Assembly (NCBI GenBank): GCA_963820095.1
Contig: CAWFZA010000017.1
Location: 59,282-123,281, forward strand
Direction: 5' to 3'
Source: Roseiarcus sp963820095
GTDB taxonomy: Bacteria > Pseudomonadota > Alphaproteobacteria > Rhizobiales > Beijerinckiaceae
Length of the DNA: 64,000 bases
Each line of letters opens with the position of its first letter. Position 1 is the stretch's first letter. The position numbers were made by a program, and so were the translations under genes. Of the stretch, positions 1 through 9,694 are shown piece by piece. Under the pieces are notes generated by a model. It was not told where the DNA came from. It saw only the letters and a list, made by a program, of their open reading frames with translations, and did not search any database.

Positions 1-592
1 TCAAATTGTCCCGCAACTCGTCGATCGGGTGAGGCTTGACGGGTCGAGGCTCGAAGCGAGGCTCGGGAAGAGGGGCATAGGCGCGCGCCGCATCGTCCAA
101 CCTTGTCCCGGCGGATGTCGGCGGATTGAGCGCCTGAATGGCGCTCAATGCGTCGGGAGAGTTCGGAGTTGCCGTTTCGCGCCGCGCCGGCCGGGACGAG
201 TTTCGCGCTTCCGTCTCGGCTAGCGCCGCGACGATGGCGCCGCGCTGTTCGAGCCGCGCCTGCCGGGACATGATCTCGTTCGCAGCGTCCCTGAAGGCGT
301 TCCGCTCGAGCAACTGCCGGCTTGCGGCTTCATCGAGCTCTCCCCGCGCCTCCGCCAGACGGTCCTCGTAAGCCGCCTTCGTCTTCGCCTGATGCGCAAG
401 GATCGCCCCCATCACCTCGTCGTGGAAGGCGAGGTAGAGCGTGACGGCGCCGGTCCAGGCGAACCAGGCGAGCGCGAGCGCCACAATCGACCAGACGGCG
501 GCCGGCGGCAGCCTGACCGTTCGGACCGCGGCGCCGCGGGAGAATGAAAGACAATAGGGCCCCCGCCGGGGATAGCCCTCTCGCAAAGACAT
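1..592 (-). CDS. M23-type peptidase N-terminal part (partial at window edge)
   Basis: The reading frame is open from an ATG at 590-592 to the window start with no stop, so about 197 residues of a longer protein are seen. The start has a GGAG about 11 bases upstream. Near residues 32-53 there is one hydrophobic membrane segment (AALAWFAWTGAVTLYL-like), followed by a coiled-coil region with the pattern AYEDRLAEARGELDEA and a short SRQLLERNAF stretch, then a Pro-rich linker. This layout is typical of the N-terminal half of membrane-anchored M23 (LytM/NlpD-like) peptidoglycan hydrolases of Rhizobiales. The catalytic domain would lie outside the window, so the assignment rests on the N-terminal pattern only. 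Confidence 0.7.
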   Translation of the reverse strand, partial: MSLREGYPRRGPYCLSFSRGAAVRTVRLPPAAVWSIVALALAWFAWTGAVTLYLAFHDEVMGAILAHQAKTKAAYEDRLAEARGELDEAASRQLLERNAFRDAANEIMSRQARLEQRGAIVAALAETEARNSSRPARRETATPNSPDALSAIQALNPPTSAGTRLDDAARAYAPLPEPRFEPRPVKPHPIDELRDNL

Positions 593-715
593 GAACCTGC
601 GCTCCAGCCCGGCGAAAAAAGGGCGTCCGTGACCGCCGAGGAAACCGCATTAAGGTTAATGCATCGCGAAATGACGTTACGCCAAGGGGAAGAAAGCCCG
701 ATCCCGCTTCTTCGG

Positions 716-1186
716 TCAGAGCGCCTTGGTCGCGGCGAGGACCTCGTCGGCGTGCCCCGGCACCTTCACCTTGCGCCAGATTTTTGCGATGCGGCCGTTG
801 CGGTCGATAAGAAAGGTCGAACGTTCGACACCGAAATATTTGCGCCCGTACATGCTCTTTTCCTTCCACACCCCATAAGCGTCGATCGCCGAGCGTTCGG
901 GATCGGCGGCGAGCGCGATCGTGAGATCATGCTTGTGCTTGAACTTGTCATGGGCGGCCGCGCTGTCGGGCGACACTCCGATGATGGTGGCTCCGGCGGC
1001 GGCGAATTTGGCGCGCAGGCCGTTGAAGGCGATGGCTTCGGCGGTGCAGCCGGAGGTGTCGTCCTTGGGGTAGAAGTAGACTACGACGGGCTTGCCCTTG
1101 AGGTCGTTAAGATGCGCCCGGCCGCCGCCGTCGGTCATGAGCTCGAAATCGGGAGCCGGATTGCCCTCGACCAGTTCCTTCGTCAT
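716..1186 (-). CDS. bcp: thioredoxin-dependent peroxiredoxin, Bcp/PrxQ type
   Basis: A 156-residue cytoplasmic peroxidase that reduces hydroperoxides with electrons from thioredoxin. The start chosen (ATG 1184-1186, MTKELVEGNPAPDF) gives the usual Bcp length; the frame stays open further upstream but that part is not conserved. Visible signatures are the peroxiredoxin strand VVVYFYPKDDTSGCTAEA with the peroxidatic Cys at residue 47, and KYFGVERSTFLIDRNG near the C-terminus. Most Bcp proteins have a resolving Cys five residues after the first (CTxEAC); here that position is Ile52, so this copy looks 1-Cys-like. It sits between the M23-type gene and the divergent YhdP-like gene, a neighbourhood I recall from Rhizobiales. 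Confidence 0.93.
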   Translation of the reverse strand: MTKELVEGNPAPDFELMTDGGGRAHLNDLKGKPVVVYFYPKDDTSGCTAEAIAFNGLRAKFAAAGATIIGVSPDSAAAHDKFKHKHDLTIALAADPERSAIDAYGVWKEKSMYGRKYFGVERSTFLIDRNGRIAKIWRKVKVPGHADEVLAATKAL

Positions 1187-1400
1187 ATCGCCCTCGTTTT
1201 GTCTCATTATGGGATCAGGGGCGGCCGACGCCGAACGCGGCTTCGCCGTGGAGCCGACATTGACCTGCAGCGTTGCGCGTTTCAACCGGCGATCTGCGGC
1301 GAGGTGAAAGGCGGGCCGCCTCGAGGCCTTCGAATCAACGAAGATTGCGCTTAGCCTGGCGCGCGACAGAGGGTGAGAGGTATTGGTCGGTCGGCATAGC

Positions 1401-4400
1401 ATGACGACGCGGGCGCGGGCTCGGGCCGCCGTGCGGAGTATGGCGGCGGATGCTGAGGGCCCTCGCCTTCGCTCCCGCGGGCCTCGGATTCCCGCGGGCA
1501 AGCTCGCCCATGTCTGCCTCCGGGCCGTGGAGTTCGCCGCCGCCCTGTTTATCGTAGGCGGGCTCGCGCTGGCTTCACTACTGGCGCGAGGGCCCCTTCG
1601 GCTGGTTGGCATGCACGACCAGATCCAAGCTTCCCTCCAGGAGCGAGTCGGCGACCGTTATGCGATCGCTCTCGGGCCCACGTACCTCATGCACGATTCG
1701 TGGGGCGTGGGCTTGGGTTTCAAGGGCTTCACCGTGCGCGACGCCGCCGGCCGGACGGTCCTCTCGGCGCCGAGCGGCAAAGTTGGCCTCGATCTGCTCA
1801 CCCTTCCGCTGCTTGACGTCCGGGTGAGCCGGCTTGAACTCGACGGGCTCGACCTGCGCCTGCGCGTTGCCGCCGATGGCGCGCTTTCGCTCGCTGTCGC
1901 CAGTGATTCGGGCGCGACCCCAATCCCTCTGGGCGAGGGGCCCTCACCAGGCGGAAGCGCTCCCGGCCTCGCCGCCTTCGTCCGCGCGGCTGCCGAAACC
2001 ATGGCCGGAGCCACCCAGGCGCTCGATCGGCTTACGCTCGCCCGCGGCCATTTCGAGATCGAGAACGAAGCGACGCAGCGCTCCGTCGTCTACAATGACT
2101 TCGCCGTTACTTTTGACCATTCTGGCTCCAGGGCGGACGCCACGATCTCGGCGACGGGTCCCGCGGGACCGTGGACAATTACGGCGCAAGTCTCGGACGA
2201 GGACGCGCCGACTCTCTCGATCCAAGGGCGGGACCTCAGCCTCGCCGACCTCCAAGCGTTCGACAAGAGGCCGCCGCCGCTCACCGCCGAGGGGCCGATC
2301 GCGTTCGAGCTTGACGCCGAGCTTACACAGGACTCGGCGCTGCGCGCCTTCACCACCCGCTTCAGCCTCGGCGCCGGCCGCGTGCGATTCAACAATCCCG
2401 ACGCCGTTCCTTTTTCCCTTGACGAAGCGACCGGCGCTATCGCCTGGGATCAGGATGCGCGGCGGTTTCGCGTCGACAGGCTTCAGGTTCTTGCGGGCTT
2501 AACGCATGTCGACGCGCGAGGCTGGATGGCGCCCCCGGTCGACGCGGCGGGGACGTGGACAACCCATCTCGAGTCGCGCGGCGCGCAGATCGGTCCCGAG
2601 GGGCCGAGCGCCAATCCGGTCGTCCTCGAGTTCGATGGCTTTGGATGCCCGGTTCCTCGAGACAAGCTCCCGTTTCATCATCGACGGCCTCACCATGCGC
2701 GGGCCTACGGTCGACGTGGCCGTCAAGGCGGAGACTGCGCCTGACGGCGAGGGATCTTCCCTCAAGCTCAATATCGACGTGGGGCCCAGCGCCACGTCCG
2801 ATCTCATTCGTTTGTGGCCGCAATTCATCAATCCCGATGTACGTGAATGGTGCGCGCAAAATCTGCACGGCGGACGGCTTCAGGGGTCGCTGAACGCCAA
2901 TTGGACCGCCGCCGACCTCGATGCGATGGAGCACAAGCGCGGCTTGCCGCGCGAAAGTCTGCACGGCGAGTTCACCACTCGTGACATCGGCGTCGACCTC
3001 CTGCCGGGTCTGCCGATCATGATGACCGAGGAGGGGACCGGATCCTTCACTGGCCATGAATTCACCGTCTCCGGCAATCGCGCGACGATGGTCCTGTCGC
3101 CATCGCGGCGCGTGCAAGCCGACGGCCTCGTTTTCACCGTGCCCGACACCACCCCCAAGCCCATCGTCGATGCTTCCGCGAAGGCGCACATGACCGGAAC
3201 GGCGGACGCGCTCGCCGATCTCTTGATGCGCGAACCGTTGCGCCGCCAGGCAGGCCTCACGCTTGATCCCGCTACCGTCAAAGGACAGGCGCAAGGCGAC
3301 CTCATCCTTGATCTCAAGCTGGGCAAGACCGCGCGCCCGGAGGACACACAGTTCCACGCCACCGGCGCGCTCGACAATCTGCAGATCGAGAAGTTTCTCG
3401 CCGACGAGAAGCTCGAACTCGGCGACTGCCGTGTTCGAAGCCGATCGCAACGCACTCAAAATCGCCGGCGACGGACAGTTGCTCGGCGCGGCGACCCATG
3501 TGGATGTCGCGCGGGCGCGGGGCGAGGAAGGGTCGGCCACCGTGACTTTCGCCCTCGACGCCGCCGGACGCGCCAAGCGGGGCCTCAATTTCGGCTCGTG
3601 GCTCACCGGGCCGCTGCCCATCAAGCTTAAGGCGCCCTTGACCCGCGCCAGCGCGGAGGTCGAAATCGACCTCACGCCCGCCGGCGTCGACAATCCCGTT
3701 CCGGGGCTCTCGAAGCCGGCTGGAAAACCGGGCAAAGCGACCTTCGTCGTCAAGCCCACGCCAGAGGGCGCCCTGCTTACCAATATCGCCATCGAGCTGG
3801 GCGTGCCGATGCTGCGCGGATCGGCGCAAATGGACCCCGACGGCGCCGTGGAGAGCGCCACGATCACCCAGGCGCGGATCGCCCCCGGTGACGATTTCAA
3901 GGTTGATGTCGTCAATGGTCCCGCGTCGATGAAGGCTTCGGTCCGCGGCGTTTCGCTCGACGCCCGCGCCTTCGTGAAATCGTTGTTGGAGGGGACTTCC
4001 TCCGGACAAGGCGGGACAAAGGACTTCGACATCGACGCCAAGATCGCGACCGTGATGGGCGCCAATAAGCAGGCGATCACCAACATGGAGCTCACCGCGT
4101 CCCGGCGCGCGGGGGAAACTCGACTGGGCAACCTGCGGGGAAGAATCGGCGGCGGCGCGGTGACGGCGACCGGAAACGGCGGGGAAACCCGGATCGCGAC
4201 GTCGGACGCCGGAGCGCTTCTCCGTTTCGCCAATCTCTATTCGCATCTCGAAGGCGGCGACCTCAATCTGCTTCTACGCTCTCGCGGCGATTTGAGCGCC
4301 GGGGACGCTCTTCTTACCGATTTCGTCCTGCGCGACGAACCGGCGTTTCGCCAGCTCGTCAGCGCTGCGCCGCAACGTGCATCGGAAGGAGGGGGCGCGC

Positions 4401-4837
4401 CTGTCGATGCGGCGCGCGTTCGTTTTGAGAAGATGACGGCGTCGTTCGAGCGCACCCCGGGCAAGCTCGCGATTCAGGACGGCGTCATCTACAATCCGAG
4501 CATAGGACTGACGGCCCAGGGCGGGATCGACTTCGAACACAACCAAATCGACGTCAGCGGCTCGTTTGTCCCCGCCTATACGGTCAATACGATGTTGACC
4601 AAGATTCCGCTCGTTGGCCTCCTACTCAGCGGCGGCGCCAACGACGGGGTTTTCGGCCTCAGCTATCGTGTGCACGGGTCGATGAGCAATCCGACGCTGA
4701 CCGTCAATCCGCTATCTGCGATCGCGCCCGGCATCTTGCGCCGGATACTAGGCGCAATCGACGGGACGACCTCCCGCGGCGCCGCTCATGATTCAGGCGA
4801 GGCTGGCGACGCGGTGACGCGCCGGCCGGGACGATAG
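1401..4837 (+). pseudogene. YhdP/AsmA-like protein (DUF3971 plus AsmA C-terminal region), two frameshifts
   Basis: A long envelope protein of about 1,140 residues, of the YhdP/TamB/AsmA superfamily thought to bridge inner and outer membrane and help lipid transport. An N-terminal membrane segment (AALFIVGGLALASLLARG) follows a basic stretch. The body is repetitive beta-rich sequence, and the C-terminus resembles the AsmA_2 region (GSFVPAYTVNTMLTKIPLVG, then LTVNPLSAIAPGILRRI). The frame is broken twice. Near 2637 the sequence runs from VVLEFDG into ALDARFLETSS one frame on, as if one G were extra. Near 3427 DEKLELGD continues one frame on as AVFEADRNALKI, as if one T were extra. Downstream frames stay open to the stop at 4837. 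A TTG at 1383 is an alternative start. It is either a sequencing artefact or a genuinely broken gene. Confidence 0.85.
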
Positions 4838-5073
4838 AGCACAGCAATATTATGTTGAATTGCAATCGGTGTCCTTCGCGGCGGCGGGCGGGCGACGACA
4901 CGGTGGTCCAATCGATCGGTTGGGTTTTCTTGAAACGAGGCGCTGGGCTGCGAAAACTCTCGATTTTGCCTATTGGATTTCCTTGGATTCTCTCGTCGAA
5001 ACGAGAGTTACCAAGGAGTTACGGCGGAGTCTCCGCAAACAAAATCTCTCGCCGGCGGTTTGGCCGATGACGG

Positions 5074-5102
5074 CGCCGGGCGGGGACGGCGCCCGGCGTT
5101 TT
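5074..5102 (+). terminator. rho-independent terminator after the YhdP-like gene
   Basis: A perfect 9-bp GC stem (CGCCGGGCG / CGCCCGGCG) with a 7-base loop is followed by TTTT. It lies about 235 bases past the stop of the plus-strand YhdP-like gene and points the right way for it. The rest of 4838-5275 shows only weak short frames with no family resemblance, and I see no other gene there. Confidence 0.7.
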
Positions 5103-5275
5103 CGGGATTGCGAAAGGGCGAATTGGTCATGAGGCAAACCTAAACCGAATTCCGGTTTTCCTGCAATCAATTGTCGTCCGATTGCCGGGAGCAGACGATA
5201 TGCCCGGGTTTAGGTAGCGCGCGAACTGTCCAGTTGGTCCGGCGAGGCCCGCCCCGAAAGGAGAGGATTGACTGT

Positions 5276-6538
5276 TTACACGGCCCTCAGCAGCACGTGT
5301 TTCTTCCGACCAAGCGACAGCTTGACAATTCCGCCTGCCTTCAACTCCTCGCGAGTGATGAGCGCCTTCTCGTCGCTAAGCGTTGCATCGTTGACCCTGA
5401 GGCCCCCGCCGCGGATTTGGCGGCGCGCCTCGCCAGTCGAGGCGACGAGACCGGCGCGCACGAAGGCGCTGAGCGCGCCTAAGCCCGCTTCGAACTCCGC
5501 CCCCGGCACATCGACCGTCGGCAGGCTCTCGGCAAGCTCCTTGTCCTCGAAAGTCCTGCGCGCGGTGGCGGCCGCCGCCTCGGCCGTCGCGCGTCCGTGC
5601 AAAAGCGCTGTCGCCTCGTTGGCCAGCGCCTTCTTCGCTTCATTGATCTCGGCGCCGTCCAAGCTTTCCAGCCGACCGATTTCGTCGAGCGGCATGAGCG
5701 TGAACAGCCGAAGGAACCGGCCGACGTCGGCGTCATCGGCGTTGCGCCAGAACTGCCAGTACTCGTACGGCGCGAGCATTGTCTCGTCGAGCCAGACCGC
5801 GCCGGCGGCGGTTTTGCCCATTTTCGCGCCGGAGGCCATGGTGATGAGCGGCGAGGTCAAAGCAAACAACGGCTCCAACCCCATCCGCCGGCCGAGATCG
5901 ACGCCGGTGACGATATTGCCCCACTGGTCCGATCCGCCCATCTGCAGCGTCACGCCATAGCGCTTGTTGAGTTCCACGAAATCGTAAGCCTGCAGGCACA
6001 TGTAGTTGAACTCGAGGAAGGAGAGCTCCTGCTCGCGGGTCAGCCTGAGCTTGACCGAGTCCATCGCCAACATCCGGTTGACCGAAAAATGGCGGCCAAC
6101 GTCACGCAGGAAATCGATGTAGTTGAGCTTGGCGAGCCAATCCCGATTGTCCGGCATGATCGCGTCGCGACTGCCGTCGCCGAAACGAACGAAGCGGGAG
6201 AAGGCTTTGCGGATGCCGATCTTGTTGGCCTCGATCTCGGCGACGGTCAGGAGCTTGCGGCTTTCGTCCTTGCCGGACGGATCGCCGACCATCGTCGTGC
6301 CCCCGCCCATCAGCGCAACCGGCTTGCCTCCGGTTTCCTGCAACCAGTGCAGCATCATGATCTGCACGAGCGAGCCGACGTGCAGCGACGGGGCGGTGCA
6401 ATCGAAGCCGATGTAGCCGACGAGCGATCCGGAGCGCGCTTTCTCGTCGAGTCCGGCGAAATCCGAGCATTGATGGATAAAACCGCGCTCCTGCATCACC
6501 CGCAGGAAGTCGGATCGCGGTTGGAGCGTGTCGGTCAA
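5276..6538 (-). CDS. tyrS: tyrosyl-tRNA synthetase
   Basis: Class I aminoacyl-tRNA synthetase that charges tRNA-Tyr, 420 residues, the normal TyrRS length. The ATP-binding HIGH-like motif is seen as HVGS in SLHVGSLVQIMMLHW, and the KMSKS loop as KMGKT. The tyrosine pocket motifs YIGFDCTAPSLHVG and GGSDQWGNI are intact. The last ~65 residues form an S4 RNA-binding domain (GLVASTGEARRQIRGGGLRVND). The start appears to be TTG at 6536-6538, with AAGGA about 6 bases upstream; no in-frame ATG fits better. Convergent with the YhdP-like gene. Confidence 0.97.
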   Translation of the reverse strand: MTDTLQPRSDFLRVMQERGFIHQCSDFAGLDEKARSGSLVGYIGFDCTAPSLHVGSLVQIMMLHWLQETGGKPVALMGGGTTMVGDPSGKDESRKLLTVAEIEANKIGIRKAFSRFVRFGDGSRDAIMPDNRDWLAKLNYIDFLRDVGRHFSVNRMLAMDSVKLRLTREQELSFLEFNYMCLQAYDFVELNKRYGVTLQMGGSDQWGNIVTGVDLGRRMGLEPLFALTSPLITMASGAKMGKTAAGAVWLDETMLAPYEYWQFWRNADDADVGRFLRLFTLMPLDEIGRLESLDGAEINEAKKALANEATALLHGRATAEAAAATARRTFEDKELAESLPTVDVPGAEFEAGLGALSAFVRAGLVASTGEARRQIRGGGLRVNDATLSDEKALITREELKAGGIVKLSLGRKKHVLLRAV

Positions 6539-6631
6539 GCTTCATCCTTCAGGGCATTTTTGCCCCGACGTTTAGGGACGTAGGCGGGCAAGCGCAACTC
6601 CGATCCCGCCACCTCGCAAGCAGCGTGGCGC

Positions 6632-6844
6632 CTATTTGGGCGCGCTGTATTGGTAGGCGCCGACGTCGATCTTGGTCCCGCGCGGGGCGCCGGTAATGTC
6701 GACCGAAGGGGCGTCCGCGGAGTTGCCGGCTCCAATCGCCGGCGCTCCGGGTCTCAGCCTGAGATCATAGCGGAACTTGGCGGGATCAAAACTGATCGGA
6801 GACACTTCTGCAGCCTCGCCGCCTCCAATCGCCGGCGCCGGGTT
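6632..6844 (-). pseudogene. C-terminal fragment of a parallel beta-helix (pectate-lyase-like) protein
   Basis: About 70 codons ending at a stop resemble the C-terminal end of secreted right-handed beta-helix proteins: a motif DLRLRPGAPAIGAG, then SVDITGAPRGTKIDVGAYQY. Proteins of that family usually end in just this way (SPAIDAG...DIGAYEY). The body of such a protein is missing; the frame runs on into antisense of thiL. I read it as the remnant of a deleted gene between tyrS and thiL. Confidence 0.45.
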
Positions 6845-6977
6845 CGGTCGAATTCGGTCCGCTCCATTTTCCTGGCGCTCGCCATGAGGGCTTGACGCGA
6901 CACCATCCTCCAAATGCGCTAACAGACGGAAGTGCAGCGGCCAGTCGCTGGCTCGGCCATCCGGATTCGTCCTTTCC

Positions 6978-7973
6978 ATGCCGCCTCGCCTCGGCGAAGA
7001 CGATCTCATCGCCCGGTATTTCGCCCCGCTGGCAGGGCCAGCGGGCTTGGGCTTGCGCGATGACGCGGCGCTGATGCGCTTGGTTCCCGGCGAGGACCTC
7101 GTGCTGACGGCCGACGCGCTCGTCGCCGGCGTCCATTTCTTCGCCGACGATCCTCCAGGCGCCATCGCCCGCAAGGCGCTGAGGGTCAACCTCTCCGATC
7201 TTGCCGCCAAGGGAGCTCGGCCGCTCGGATTTCTGCTCACCCTTGCCCTGCCCTCCGACTGGCCCTCCGACTGGCGCGACGATTGGCTGGCGGGCTTCGC
7301 CGAGGGTCTCGAGGCCGACGTCCTGGCCTTCAAGTGCCCCCTCATCGGCGGCGACACCGTGGCCACGCCAGGGCCGTTGACGCTGAGCGTGACCGCGATC
7401 GGCTCGATTGCGCAAGGGCGGCGGATGCCCCGGCGCACGGGCGTCAAGCCCGGCGACCGCCTCTATGTCACCGGCGCCATTGGCGACGCCGCGATTGGCC
7501 TCCAGGTCCGGCTGGGGCGCGGGCCCGACATTCCACAGGCCGACAAGGCGTTCCTGCTCGAGCGATACTTGACGCCCGAGCCGCGCCTGGCGCTGATCGA
7601 TGCGATGACGACGTACGCGAATGGCGGTATGGACGTCTCGGACGGCTTTGTCGGCGACCTGGCCAAAATGCTGGATGTCTCCGGGGTCACCGCCCGCGTG
7701 GCGATCTACCGGCTGCCGCTGTCGCCAGCGGCGCGCGCGGCGATCGCCGCCGATCCGCGGCTGTTCGAAGTTGCCGCGACCGGCGGCGACGATTATGAGC
7801 TTCTGGCTTCGGCGCCGCGCGAATCCGCGGCCGGCTTCGAGGCGGCCGCTGCGGCTGCGGGCGTGCCATTGACGTTCATCGCCGACGCCGTCGAGGGTCG
7901 GCGGCCCGCGATATTCGTGGGCCCCGATGGCAATCCGGTCCTCTTCGGGCGGGGCGCCTACAGCCACTTTTGA
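6978..7973 (+). CDS. thiL: thiamine-monophosphate kinase
   Basis: Phosphorylates thiamine monophosphate to thiamine pyrophosphate with ATP, the last step of thiamine cofactor synthesis. The 331-residue protein has the PurM-like fold signatures: GEDDLIARYFAPLA at the start, DDAALM, the ADALVAGVHFF loop, NLSDLAAKGARP, IGGDT, and DVSDGFVGDL near the middle. ATG 6978 gives the standard N-terminus. The inositol-phosphatase-like gene follows after only 10 bases, so they are probably co-transcribed. No riboswitch was recognised upstream. Confidence 0.95.
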   Translation: MPPRLGEDDLIARYFAPLAGPAGLGLRDDAALMRLVPGEDLVLTADALVAGVHFFADDPPGAIARKALRVNLSDLAAKGARPLGFLLTLALPSDWPSDWRDDWLAGFAEGLEADVLAFKCPLIGGDTVATPGPLTLSVTAIGSIAQGRRMPRRTGVKPGDRLYVTGAIGDAAIGLQVRLGRGPDIPQADKAFLLERYLTPEPRLALIDAMTTYANGGMDVSDGFVGDLAKMLDVSGVTARVAIYRLPLSPAARAAIAADPRLFEVAATGGDDYELLASAPRESAAGFEAAAAAAGVPLTFIADAVEGRRPAIFVGPDGNPVLFGRGAYSHF

Positions 7974-7983
7974 CGGGATCAAG

Positions 7984-8793
7984 ATGACCGAAGGCGCACC
8001 CACGCTCATGGACCTGCGACTGCTCGCGGCCGAGGCGGTTGCCCGCGAGGCCGGCGCGATGGCGCGGCGCCGTTTCATCGACCAGTCCTTCACGGTCGGC
8101 TTCAAGGGTCCGCATGACTACCTGACCGAAGTGGACGGCGAGACCGAGGCGTTGATCGCTGAGCGGCTGCTTCAGGTCTTTCCAACCGACGGTTTCATTG
8201 GCGAAGAGAGCAAGGCCCGGCCCGCGGGCGAGGGCGGCTGGGCTTGGGTGGTCGATCCAATCGACGGCACGGCGAACTTCGCGCGAGCCGTCCCGCATTT
8301 CTGCGTCTCGATCGCCTGTGTCGCGGCGGGCAGGGTCGAGCTCGGCGTCATCTACGATCCGATGCGCGAGGAATTGTTCGCAGGCCGGCGCGGCGGCGGG
8401 GCGCGCCTCAACGGCGCGCTGATGCGCGCGTCGGAGGCGACCGCGCTCGCCAGTTCCTCGGTCGAGGTCGGCTGGAACCTCCGCGCGGGTCCCGAGCAGT
8501 TTGTCGATCTCCTTCGCCGGGTTGCTTCCACCGGGGCCTCCCCGTCGCGGACCGGCTCCGGCGCGCTCGCGCTCGCTTACGTCGCCGCAGGCCGGCGCGA
8601 AGGCTTCGTCGAACATCACATCAATGCGTGGGACTGTCTGGCGGGGATTCTGCTGGTCGCCGAGGCGGGCGGCTATGTGAGCGACTATCTGCGCGGCGAT
8701 GGCCTGACCAAGGGCAATCCGCTCATCGCTTGCGCGCCTGGGGTCAAGGATGCCCTGATCGCCGCTGCGGCTTTCGAGGGCGTTACAGCATGA
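7984..8793 (+). CDS. inositol monophosphatase family protein
   Basis: A 269-residue Mg-dependent sugar/inositol phosphatase. The family metal site is visible as GEES (about residue 75), DPIDGTANFARAVPHF and, toward the C-terminus, NAWDCLAGILLVAEAGGY. Family members hydrolyse inositol-1-phosphate or related phosphomonoesters such as histidinol phosphate or fructose bisphosphate; the substrate cannot be told from sequence. ATG 7984 lies 10 bases after thiL, and a second ATG at 8011 is possible. Its stop codon overlaps the start of the next gene as ATGA (8790-8793), which suggests translational coupling. Confidence 0.9.
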   Translation: MTEGAPTLMDLRLLAAEAVAREAGAMARRRFIDQSFTVGFKGPHDYLTEVDGETEALIAERLLQVFPTDGFIGEESKARPAGEGGWAWVVDPIDGTANFARAVPHFCVSIACVAAGRVELGVIYDPMREELFAGRRGGGARLNGALMRASEATALASSSVEVGWNLRAGPEQFVDLLRRVASTGASPSRTGSGALALAYVAAGRREGFVEHHINAWDCLAGILLVAEAGGYVSDYLRGDGLTKGNPLIACAPGVKDALIAAAAFEGVTA

Positions 8794-9660
8794 ACGAAAT
8801 CACCCTGAACTCATGGAGATGCGCAAGCGACGGTGGCGCTTCTCGGCGCCGAGGCGAGACAATGGCGCATCGCCGGGCGTGACCTGCTGTGGCCCGGCGA
8901 TCCGGCGATCTGGCCCGACATCAGCCCCATCCTTTATCCGGTCGTCGGTTGGACCCGCAACGGAGAGGAGCGGGTCGACGGCCTCACTTATCCGCTCGGT
9001 CTGCACGGCTTCGCCCGGTTCGAGACTTTCGCCCTCGAAGCCTCGGCGCCCGACTTCGCGCGGCTGACGCTCCGCGACAATGCGCGCACGCGCGCCCTCT
9101 ATCCGTTCGCCTTTGCGCTCGCGCTCGAATACCGGCTCACCGCGGACGCGCTGGCGATCGCGATCGAAGTCGCCAATCCGGGCGAAAAGCGCGCGCCCTA
9201 CGCCTGTGGGCTGCACCCGGGTTTCCGCTGGCCGCTTGGCTCGGCGGGGCGCGCGGGCGCGCTCATTCAGTTCGAAAGGAACGAGGGGCCCGCGGTCCCC
9301 GAGCTTGCGCCGGGCGGCCTCCTCCGCGCGACCGCGCGCCCCATCCCGCTGTGCGGCCGGAATCTACCGCTCTCCGACGCCCTGTTCGAACAGGACGCGC
9401 TCTGCTTCCTTGACTGCAGGAGCCGGTCGCTCGCTTTCATCGACGCCTCCGGGGCGTCGATCACGATGGAATATGAAAGCTTTCAGCACGTCGGGTTGTG
9501 GACAAGGCCCCACGCGCCGTTCATCTGCCTCGAGCCTTGGACCAGTTGCAGCGATCCGGACGGATTTACCGGAGACCTGTTCGAGAAGCCGGACATGCGC
9601 GTGCTGGAGCCGGGGCGGCAGGCGCGCCACGAAGCGCGCTTCATCTTCCGGCCGGAGTGA
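8790..9660 (+). pseudogene. aldose 1-epimerase family protein, frameshift near the start
   Basis: A galactose-mutarotase-like protein of about 289 residues that would interconvert alpha and beta anomers of hexoses or hexose-6-phosphates. Family features are WPDISPILYPVVGWTRNGEE, the YPLGLHGFAR loop carrying the first active-site His, and ACGLHPGFRWPLG with the second His. The natural start is the ATG at 8790 overlapping the previous stop, reading MNEITLNS. After codon 8 the conserved sequence (GDAQATVALLGAEARQW) continues one frame later, as if a single T near 8814 were extra. Without correction the only in-frame start is GTG 8833, which would drop the first strand. The remaining sequence is intact. 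Confidence 0.82.
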
Positions 9661-9694
9661 GGCTCCATCGCCGAGCCTTGCGCAAGGACCATCC

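Noticed and set aside
2437..4246. Long minus-strand frames opposite the YhdP-like gene
   Set aside because: They are antisense shadows; the plus strand carries the recognisable family sequence.
4860..5132. 90-codon frame between YhdP and tyrS
   Set aside because: No ribosome-binding site or family similarity, and a terminator lies inside it.
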